8,673 nt of DNA from Hyphomonas sp. (lineage in GTDB: Bacteria > Pseudomonadota > Alphaproteobacteria > Caulobacterales > Hyphomonadaceae). The notes below the pieces were generated by a model that worked only from the letters and a program-made list of their open reading frames with translations, did not search any database and was not told where the DNA came from. Positions 1-6,400 of the stretch are shown here, piece after piece (the first letter of the stretch is position 1; every line of letters starts with the position of its first letter). A program made the position numbers and the translations under genes. The stretch spans positions 1 through 8,673 of the forward strand of contig DNFL01000153.1 in the NCBI GenBank assembly GCA_003486945.1. The letters are read 5' to 3'.

Positions 1-282
1 CTCTACAATGCAGGCTCTTTCATTGAAGGAAAAGACTTGGAGGGTCAAAAATTCGACTTCGCTCGAAAGATTGATTCTTGGAGGGTCGAGAACAATTCAG
101 CGAAGTTTTTGGCGCCTCCGAATGCCGTTTTGGACATTGAGTTTCGATCTGGTCGAAAAGCATCAGAGATTCGAGCTTACTTCCCAATCTCTCCGTGTAC
201 GGCGTCACATCGCATCGATTGGAGTTATGGTGAGGGGAATTGGCTGGAAACTGAATGGGTGTTGATTCGTTATGTGAAGTGA
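1..282 (+). CDS. 3' part of an unrecognised protein (5' end outside the window)
   Basis: The frame is open from the first base and ends at TGA 280-282, giving 93 visible C-terminal residues. A TTG at 37 could serve as a start, but no good Shine-Dalgarno was seen there and the frame continues upstream, so a partial gene is the better call. The visible part is soluble and mixed in charge, with several aromatics (FDFARKIDSW, IDWSYGEGNWLETEW), no membrane segment and no signal peptide. It contains one cysteine, in the stretch ISPCTASH. I recognise no family. GC is about 46 % against more than 60 % for the genes to the right, which suggests foreign origin. A fragment resembling an RHS repeat follows within about 35 bases and in the same frame. 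An immunity protein or a toxin tip of an RHS-type locus is therefore possible, but this is inference only. Confidence 0.55.
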   Translation, partial: LYNAGSFIEGKDLEGQKFDFARKIDSWRVENNSAKFLAPPNAVLDIEFRSGRKASEIRAYFPISPCTASHRIDWSYGEGNWLETEWVLIRYVK

Positions 283-315
283 TCGGCTTCGGAGACGCTG
301 ACGGCGCGCTCGTAG

Positions 316-411
316 ATCGCCGCAATCTATGATCAAACGGTCGCGACTATCGACCAGTCGTTCACCTATGATGGGATCGGTCAGCTGATGGCGAGCGCGG
401 AGCCATTGGGC
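316..411 (+). pseudogene. RHS/YD-repeat-like remnant
   Basis: The frame from 316 reads a YD-repeat-like stretch: YDQTVATIDQSFTYDG, then IGQLMASAEPLG. The spacing of YDG-x-GQL followed by x-S-x-x-PLG fits the YDxxGRLxSxxDPxG consensus of RHS repeats. A TAG at 313-315 closes the frame just upstream. After about 411 the similarity fades into sequence opposite the end of the yceI-like gene. There is no start codon with a credible ribosome site. I read it as a displaced piece of an RHS core gene. Only about one repeat is visible, so a chance match cannot be excluded. Confidence 0.35.
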
Positions 412-530
412 CATGGCTTGCCCCGATATTTCCGGACCTTTCCGGCATCCCGGCGCGAAAGCCTGCATAATCCGTGCAATGAGGATCGTCGGGTAACGGG
501 CAGCGCGTCCCTGTCTCTCGCCAGTTTAGC
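412..530. other. Non-coding stretch downstream of the yceI-like gene
   Basis: No supported gene was found here. The only structure seen is a 5-bp inverted repeat, CCGGA (432-436) and TCCGG (441-445), around a 4-base loop, with the heptamer TTTCCGG repeated at 429-435 and 439-445. On the minus strand this lies about 85 bases past the yceI stop. It has no T-tract, so it is not a convincing terminator. Confidence 0.4.
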
Positions 531-1253
531 TCACGGAGTTTCCGGTGCGTCTTCCGCTTCTGTTGCCTCCGCTGGCGGGCCCGTAAATTCGGCGTCGATC
601 CAGAATTTTACCGTGTCGCCGACACCCATGGTCGAGCCTTCGGGGGGAAGGCCGTAGGTGAGGCCGAAGGCGGAGCGGCTGAGGCTGCCTTCGGCGTGGA
701 AGCCGGCGCGGGCATTGGGGTCGTAGGGCGGAAAGCCCTCATAGGCGCCGTTGAAGGTGACATCGAGCGAAACCGGGTGAGAGGCGCCGAGGAAGGTGAC
801 GGTGCCGTCGACCTTCGCCGTTTTCGGGCTGGTGAGCGTCACTGCGGTCGATTCGTAGCGCATCTCCGGGAAGGTTTCGGTGTTCAGCCATTGCGGGCCG
901 AGCAGCTCTTCGAGAAAGCCTTCGGGCGGCGTGGGGATGATGAGAGAAGTGGGATCGATGGTGGCGGTGACGCGCGAATCCTGCGGCGCGTCCGGATCAA
1001 GATGCAGCGTGACATCGAAGCGCGTGAACTGGCCGACATAGTTCGAGAAGCCGAGATGGTCGGCGGCGAAGACGACGCTCGCATGGTATTTGTCGAGCGT
1101 GTAGGCGCCCGCCCGCGCGCCGTTGGCAAGCGCTGGATCGGGCACGACCGGGGCCGAGGCGGCGATTTCGGCGACCGGTGTTTCCGCGGCGGGCGAACAC
1201 GCGGCGAGCAGGACTGCTGCAATGGCAGCAGAAAAGCGGGCAGGGGACATCAT
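531..1253 (-). CDS. YceI-family periplasmic lipoprotein
   Basis: This is a 240-aa YceI-like protein, a lipocalin-like beta-barrel family whose members bind isoprenoid or other hydrophobic ligands in the periplasm. Residues 1-19 form a lipoprotein signal with the lipobox LLAAC (Cys19), followed by Ser, which would favour outer-membrane sorting if Lol rules from enterics apply. A linker rich in Ala, Pro and Val covers 20-48. The YceI domain spans about 49-223: the opening strand YTLDKYHASVVFAADHLGFS, then FPEMRYEST at 128-136, GTVTFLGASHPVSLDV at 150-165 (the family's T-x-L-G-x-x-H-P-V-x-L block), and SLSRSAFGL at 190-198. The tail is acidic and Pro-rich. The start at 1253 is chosen because AAGGAA lies 7 bases upstream and the signal peptide then begins at once; a longer frame reaches 1322 but adds an Arg-rich stretch atypical of a lipoprotein signal. 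The gene is transcribed away from the DUF11 cluster. The ligand is unknown. Confidence 0.9.
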   Translation of the reverse strand: MMSPARFSAAIAAVLLAACSPAAETPVAEIAASAPVVPDPALANGARAGAYTLDKYHASVVFAADHLGFSNYVGQFTRFDVTLHLDPDAPQDSRVTATIDPTSLIIPTPPEGFLEELLGPQWLNTETFPEMRYESTAVTLTSPKTAKVDGTVTFLGASHPVSLDVTFNGAYEGFPPYDPNARAGFHAEGSLSRSAFGLTYGLPPEGSTMGVGDTVKFWIDAEFTGPPAEATEAEDAPETP

Positions 1254-1438
1254 GGTTCCGTTCCTTGGGGCAAGCGCGGCGGGACGCATCGATTGAGTTG
1301 CATGGCGCGCGGCGCGGCGCAAGCGGCGCGAAAGGCCGGTCCGGGCCGCGAAGGTTCAGCCGGAATTAACCGTTCCGGATCACCCTTAAGCCGGGCCCGG
1401 AGTCCAGACAAAAAAATTGATCTTGGTAAGGAATAAAC
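1254..1438. promoter_or_regulatory. Divergent intergenic region, yceI-like gene and DUF11 cluster
   Basis: These 185 bases separate two divergent starts, so both promoters should lie here. The half near yceI is very GC-rich (about 1300-1345). The half near 1439 contains AT-richer blocks: ATTAACC near 1365, CTTAAG near 1385, and an A-run at about 1410-1416. I could not identify a convincing -35/-10 pair on either strand, nor a CtrA-type TTAA-N7-TTAA site. Confidence 0.5.
1261..1266 (-). promoter_or_regulatory. Ribosome binding site that fixes the yceI-like start
   Basis: The minus strand reads AAGGAA, 7 bases before ATGATG (first ATG 1253-1251). This favours the 240-aa product with an intact lipobox over the upstream in-frame start at 1322. 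Confidence 0.7.
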
Positions 1439-1915
1439 ATGTTCAGACATCCTCTGATGGCGCTGCTTCTGGCAGCGTCTGTAGTGCCGTCTGCAGCTGC
1501 AGGCGGACTTGCGGCCAGCCAGACTGTCGAGCGCCAGGTGCGCATCTCCCAGCCGGATGGTGAAGTCCTGATTCGCTGGGAGCCTGCGGGGCGCGCCTCG
1601 CCCGGCGATCAGCTGCGCTATTCCATGACCTGGCGGAACGAATCCAGCCAACCGGCCGGCAATGTCGTGCTCTCCGTGCCGGTGCCGGCGGAGATGAAAT
1701 ATCTCGAAAATTCCGCGAGCGCAGACGGCGCTGTGGTGACATACTCTGCCGATGGCGGCGCCTCATTTGCGCCGCGCGGCAGCCTGACGATCACTGCTGA
1801 TGGCACAACACGCGCCGCGCTTTCGGAAGAGATCACGCATGTGCGCTGGAGCTTCACCAGCGACATTCCTCCGGATGCGGAAGGTGTGCTTCGCTTCAGC
1901 GTCGTCCTCAGGTGA
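1439..1915 (+). CDS. Secreted single-domain DUF11-like protein
   Basis: A 158-aa exported protein. AAGGAA at 1428-1433 lies 5 bases before the ATG. Residues 1-21 form a Sec signal peptide (hydrophobic core MALLLAASVV, probable cleavage at the SAAA/GG region). The mature part is one beta-sandwich of the DUF11/conserved-repeat type. PGDQLRYSMTWRNESSQPAGNVV (55-77) corresponds to the family's G-D-x-L-x-Y-x-x-x-x-x-N block. The VPVPAEMKYLENSA part (80-93) matches its P-x-P-x-x-x-x-Y-x-x-x-S block. A VTYSADGGASF stretch (100-110), the sequence EITHVRW (131-137) and a last strand GVLRFSVVLR (149-158) complete the fold, and the protein stops there. It has no cysteines, no membrane anchor and no lipobox. 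DUF11 domains usually occur as repeats in large surface proteins, so a free single copy is notable. It is the first gene of the plus-strand cluster, 92 bases before the next DUF11 gene. The role is unknown: a structural or adhesive subunit, or a chaperone-like partner, is possible. Confidence 0.85.
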   Translation: MFRHPLMALLLAASVVPSAAAGGLAASQTVERQVRISQPDGEVLIRWEPAGRASPGDQLRYSMTWRNESSQPAGNVVLSVPVPAEMKYLENSASADGAVVTYSADGGASFAPRGSLTITADGTTRAALSEEITHVRWSFTSDIPPDAEGVLRFSVVLR

Positions 1916-1919
1916 CAAA

Positions 1920-1935
1920 CGGCACTCCACTGCCG
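1920..1935 (+). other. Small hairpin after the first DUF11 gene
   Basis: CGGCA (1920-1924) and TGCCG (1931-1935) form a perfect 5-bp stem around the 6-base loop CTCCAC, starting 5 bases after the stop codon. No T-run follows. Confidence 0.4.
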
Positions 1936-1941
1936 GATTAG

Positions 1942-1963
1942 CCGCAATTTAAGGATATTGCGG
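1942..1963 (+). other. Second hairpin between the two DUF11 genes
   Basis: CCGCAAT (1942-1948) and ATTGCGG (1957-1963) form a perfect 7-bp stem around an 8-base loop. A G-T wobble could add one pair (1941/1964). The sequence after it is A/C-rich rather than T-rich, so a classic intrinsic terminator is unlikely. A role in mRNA processing or stability, attenuation, or protein binding upstream of the 2008 gene is possible. Confidence 0.5.
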
Positions 1964-2007
1964 TAACCACGATCCAAACAACAAAACAATACGTTCAAGG
2001 TAGACAG

Positions 2008-3177
2008 ATGAAGAAGCACACAAGCGGCCTGCGCCATGCAGGGCTCGCAATGATCGGCTCAATCCTGATTTCAGGCGTGATTTCAGGCACTGCTGCGGCC
2101 CAGTCGAAGACTGAGGCGGGCACAACAGTTTCCAACACTTTCACGCTGAACTACTCCGTTGGTGGATTTGCGCAGCCGCAGATCACCAACTCGTCCAGCC
2201 CGACAAACTTCACGGTCGACCGCCTCGTGGACCTGACGGTCACGGCGCTCGATCCGTCGATCAACGCCGCGCCAAGCTCGACAGGAAACACCCTGCGCTA
2301 CCGCGTGACCAATCTCGGCAACGACAATGTCGCCTACACGTTCGCCGCTGCGAACGGCGCAACGACCTACACACCGGCGGGCGCGACGATTTCCTATTTC
2401 ATCGACCTAGACAATGACGGCGTTCTCGATGCCGGCGAGACACTGCAGGCCTATACGCTCGGCAGCGCGTCAATCGACATTGCGCCCGATCAGAACGTCG
2501 TCGTCATCGTCACGTCGAACGTGCCATCGGGCGCCGCGGACGGGGCGTTTGCAAACATCGTCCTGACGGCTGACTCGCTGTTTCCGGTCACCTCTGTTGA
2601 TCCGACCTGTACACCCGCGAGCTGTGCACCCGGCGCCCAGATCACCGGCGACGCTGATGGCAACGCCCTCACCGGGGCTGCAGAGAACGTTCTTTCGGAT
2701 GCCGCGGGTGTCACGGATGCGGCGAATTCCGGCGACCATTCGGCCAATGCGCTGATCACGGTTGTTGCCCCCACACTGGCGGCGGCCAAATCGGTTATTG
2801 TCCTGTCGACAGCGCCGGGCAGCGACGCAGCCTGCGCTGCGCTGACGGCAGCCGCGCCCGGCAACCAGTATTCCGTACCCGGAGCGTGCGTACAGTATCG
2901 CATCGCGGTCGACAATACCGGCGGCGGCAACGCCTCCAATCTCAGCATTGCCGACCGACTCCCGGCGGAAGTGCGTTTCATCAAGGCAGAAATCGCCACC
3001 TCCAGTGCGACCGGCTTCGCGGATGATCCGGGTGTCGGAGGCGCAGGCCCGGTACTCTCGGCGCCGGCAGCTGCTGAAAACTGCAACGGCACATCGAACT
3101 GCCTCGTGACCCTGACCGACGCGATCCTCGCGGGCGGGGAGAACGGGCAGATCCGAATCTGGGCGCTGGTCAGGTAG
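2008..3177 (+). CDS. Secreted DUF11-domain protein with an EF-hand-type calcium loop
   Basis: A 389-aa exported protein. AAGG at 1997-2000 lies 7 bases before the ATG. The signal peptide covers 1-31, with cleavage likely after AAA (29-31) before Gln32. Next comes the short block GTTVSNTFTLNYSVGG (38-53) leading to NFTVDR (67-72), a leader motif common in DUF11 proteins. A first DUF11-like sandwich lies at about 73-185. It contains DLDNDGVLDAGE (133-144), a 12-residue EF-hand loop with acids or Asn at 1, 3, 5, 9 and Glu at 12. A second, degenerate loop is DADGNALTGAAE (215-226). The second DUF11 domain (about 256-389) carries CVQYRIAVDNTGGGNASN (294-311) and ends in the last strand GQIRIWALVR. 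Six cysteines (201/206, 276/294, 359/365) could pair as disulfides. There is no membrane anchor or sorting tail, so it is either released or held by a partner such as the barrel protein downstream. A strong terminator follows. Structural or adhesive surface component is the best guess. Confidence 0.85.
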   Translation: MKKHTSGLRHAGLAMIGSILISGVISGTAAAQSKTEAGTTVSNTFTLNYSVGGFAQPQITNSSSPTNFTVDRLVDLTVTALDPSINAAPSSTGNTLRYRVTNLGNDNVAYTFAAANGATTYTPAGATISYFIDLDNDGVLDAGETLQAYTLGSASIDIAPDQNVVVIVTSNVPSGAADGAFANIVLTADSLFPVTSVDPTCTPASCAPGAQITGDADGNALTGAAENVLSDAAGVTDAANSGDHSANALITVVAPTLAAAKSVIVLSTAPGSDAACAALTAAAPGNQYSVPGACVQYRIAVDNTGGGNASNLSIADRLPAEVRFIKAEIATSSATGFADDPGVGGAGPVLSAPAAAENCNGTSNCLVTLTDAILAGGENGQIRIWALVR

Positions 3178-3219
3178 TCCAGCACTCTCGCCTGTTGTCC
3201 CTCAACTAACTGCAGGCGG

Positions 3220-3254
3220 CCCCCGGCTGAAATGCCGGGGGTTTTCTTTATTTT
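3220..3254 (+). terminator. Rho-independent terminator after the second DUF11 gene
   Basis: CCCCCGGC (3220-3227) and GCCGGGGG (3234-3241) form a perfect 8-bp GC stem around the loop TGAAAT. The T-rich tract TTTTCTTTATTTT (3242-3254) follows at once. It lies 43 bases after the stop of the 389-aa gene and should end the transcript that covers 1439-3177. Confidence 0.93.
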
Positions 3255-3419
3255 GTGCATTGAATCGCAAATGGTTTTAGGGGTCCCGGAAGGCTCAAAT
3301 TAACCATGGCGTGCGACACTTGAAACCAGAGAAAAGCCGTCCGCCAACGGAGCGTCCGGCAAACAAGTTCTGGCAGACGAACCCGAAGAGGTCGCTGCCC
3401 CTGGTGATGGTGAGCGCAG
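3255..3419 (+). promoter_or_regulatory. Leader/promoter region of the giant outer-membrane protein gene
   Basis: Because a strong terminator lies just upstream, this 165-base stretch should hold the promoter of the 3420 gene. It starts AT-rich (3255-3305) and becomes GC-richer. A weak pair, TTGTGC 3253-3258 and TTTAGG 3276-3281 with a 17-base spacer, is the best match found and is not convincing. The ribosome site is GGTGATGGTGAG (3403-3414), which matches the right half of the Shine-Dalgarno consensus, 5 bases before ATG. An in-frame TGA at 3411-3413 excludes a longer N-terminus. Confidence 0.45.
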
Positions 3420-6400
3420 ATGTCTTCAGTCCCCCGCAGCGGGCGATCCTATCTTGTGGCCTCCCTGGCCTGGCTTGGTCTAGCCTGGGCTTGGTTCTTT
3501 CTGACGCCGCCTTCACACGCCCAGCTCGGACGGGAAGTCACCAACATTGCGTCGGTGCGCTATGACGAAGGCGCCGCGCCAGTCCAGATCCAGACGAACC
3601 CCGCGGTGTTTGTTGTGGAAGCGCCCCGCACGCCGTCGGACATCACCTTCCTGAGGTATGCTCCGGGCGCCGCGTCCGTTACGGCGCATGTTCATGGCAG
3701 CGATTTCATGTCGGGCAGCACATCGCCCGCTTCGCAAAGCGCAGGCGCGCCGGCATTTGCGCCGATTGGGCCGCCGGTCAGCCTCGGCGGAGTGACCCTC
3801 GACCTGTCGGGGCCGGTCGCCCTGGCGGGCGCGCAACAGTATCTCGCTGGCGAGCTGATGTTTATTCTGGTCTCGGATCCGGGGCAGAATGGTGATCCGT
3901 CTTCGATCGAAACCATCACGGTGACCATCACCGGCTCATCGGGCGACTGGATCGTGCTGCGCCTTTACGAAACAGGACCGGACACGGGCGAGTTCCTCGC
4001 CTATGTGCCGACGACACCGGACGCGACCCCGGCCGGCGACTCGCGCCTGACAGCGCGGCCGCACGATGTGTTCACGGCGACCTATCAGGACCCATTCGAT
4101 GCTGCAGACGTTTCAGCAGCGACCGCATTGGTCGATCCATATGGACGATTGTTCGATTCCGTGACCGGCGCGCTGCTTTCGGACGTGCGCGTCACCCTTG
4201 TTGAGGCAGCGAGCGGGCAGCCGGCGCAGGTTTATGGCATCGACGGCGTGTCGCCCTATCCGTCCGCGATCACCACCGGCGCCGTGGTGACAGACGCGGC
4301 CGGTAACATCTACCAGCTGCAGCCCGGCCAGTTCCTGTTTCCGCGCGTTGCGCCGGGCACCTATCGTCTGATCATAGAGCCGCCGGCTGGCCATGCTTAT
4401 CCATCTGTACGCAGCGCATCCGAACTGGCTTTGCTGCCCAATGCGCCGTTCACATTGCAGGCGGCGTCCTGGGGCGGAAACTTCACCCTTTCGGAGTCGG
4501 GCGCCGTCAGTTTCGACGTGCCGCTCGATCCCGGCGGCGAGCTGGTGCTGACCAAATCGGTGCGCTCGGCAACCGCATCACCCGGAGATGTGATCGGATA
4601 CGAAATCCAGGTCACGAACCGCAACAGCGCAGCATTACCGCTCCGCATCGAAGACACCTTTCCGCACGGATTCCGCCTGATGCCGGGGTCGGTCCGACGG
4701 AACGATGCTCCGCTTACGGATGTAGCATTGACGCCGGACGGAAGCGCGATGATCGTCAATGCCGGCCTGATCGGGCAGGGCCAGACCACCGTGATCCACT
4801 ACATGCTGACACTGTCGGCCGGCGCCCGCACAGGCCCCGCGGTGAACCGTGCCATAGCCGTCGATCTTTCGGGCAATCCGCTATCGAACCGGGCGGAAGC
4901 TTCTGTTGAAGTAATCGAAGATCTCTTGCGCTCTCGCGCGACGCTTCTTGGCCGCATCGTCGAGGAAGCATGCAGCAGCGACGAACCGTGGTCGCGGGCA
5001 TTGTCGGACGGCAAGGGTGTCGCGGGCGTGCGGATCTATCTCGAGACCGGCGACTACGTCGTCAGTGACAAGGACGGTCTCTATCACTTCGAAGGCGTTC
5101 GTCCCGGCACACATGTCGTGCAGGTCGATACGGCGACGCTGCCGAGCGGATATGAGCTGATGGTGTGCGAGGAGAACACGCGCCGCGCCGGCTCAGTGGC
5201 TTCGGCCTTCGTGGATGTGCGCGGCGGAACTGTCTGGCGCACGGACTTCTACTTGAAACGCACCGGCGAAGCGCTTGCCGAAACCGAAGCGGACACGTTC
5301 GACGACACAACCGAGTACCAGGCCTATGGCAGCGCCTGGGTCGCAGACCAGACGCCGGCTCCGCGCTGGGTTTATCCGGCTACGGACCGTACACCGTCCT
5401 CGCGCAGCGTGAATATCGGCATCCTTCATTCCCGCGGGCACACGGTGGAACTTGCCCTCAATGGTCAGCCTGTTCCGGCGGTCAACTTTGCCGGGCCGCT
5501 GTCCGGCGAGGTCGGTGAAGCCGCGCTCAGCCGCTGGCGCGGCGTTGACATCCTCGCGGGTGAAAACCGGTTCACGGCGCGTATCCTTGACGTGGAAGGC
5601 CGCCTTGTGGCGGAGCTGTCTGAATCGATCTGGCACGTCTCGCGGATCGAGCGCGCAGCCCTCGTCGCGGACCAGTCCGTACTGGTCGCAGACGGTGTTA
5701 CAGCGCCTGTTATTGCACTTCGGCTCGAAGACGCGGCTGGCCGCCCGGTACACCGGGGGCGCAGCGTCAGCATCGACATCTCCGCGCCGTACGAGCTGCG
5801 CCGCGACGAAGCGTTCGAAGGTGATGGTGTGACGCTGACGCGTCCGCGCCGCGAGATCACAGCCGGGCATGATGGCACCGCGCGGATAGAACTCGAGCCG
5901 ACGCTGCGCACGGGCCGTGTGCGGATCACCGCGCGGCTGGATGATGGTACGGACAAGACGTTTGATGTCTGGTTGACGCCAGAGAAGCGCGACTGGATTC
6001 TGGTGGGTCTCGCAGAAGGCTCGCTGGGGCTGGCAGATACGGACCGCATTGGCAAGTCTGGCAGCACGGACGGCGATGGCCGCCTCGCTTTCTTTGCGAA
6101 AGGCATGGTGCGCGGTGACTGGCTGCTGACCCTTGCGGTCGACACCGCGAAACGCCGCGGCGCGACGGATGGGACACTGTTCGAGGGCCACATTGATCCG
6201 AATGCGTACTATACCCTCTACGGCGATCGCACCTGGCAGCATTCCGATGCGGAAAGCCGGTATCCGGTCTATGTGAAGCTTGAGAAGGATACCGCGCAGA
6301 TCCTGTTCGGTGACTACAATACCGATCTCGGCGACCAGCGTCTTGGCCGGTATGATCGCCGCCTCTCCGGCTTGAGGGCCGAAAGCCAGGGGCGCTATCT

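Noticed and set aside
36..87. 11-base direct repeat CTTGGAGGGTC at 36-46 and 77-87
   Set aside because: The two copies lie in different reading frames of the same gene, with no third copy and no flanking structure. It is probably chance, and not an array or attachment site.
696..1436. 246-codon plus-strand frame opposite the yceI-like gene
   Set aside because: Gly/Arg-rich translation with no domain. It is the antisense of a clear YceI lipoprotein gene with a good ribosome site, so it is a GC-driven shadow.
1942..1963. Reading the 7-bp hairpin as an intrinsic terminator
   Set aside because: The downstream sequence is TAACCACGATCC, with no T-tract. The stem is only moderately GC-rich.
3253..3281. 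Promoter-like pair TTGTGC / TTTAGG
   Set aside because: The spacer is right but both hexamers are poor, and the first overlaps the terminator tail. It is not reported as a promoter.
3311..3565. 84-codon frame starting in the leader of the giant gene
   Set aside because: It overlaps the real start in another frame, has no ribosome site, and shows no signal or domain. A leader peptide was considered, but nothing supports it.
5193..6242. Long minus-strand frames inside the giant gene (also 7065-8048 and 2490-3260)
   Set aside because: These are Arg/Ala/Pro-rich translations without family features, opposite genes with coherent domain order. High GC makes long antisense frames common.
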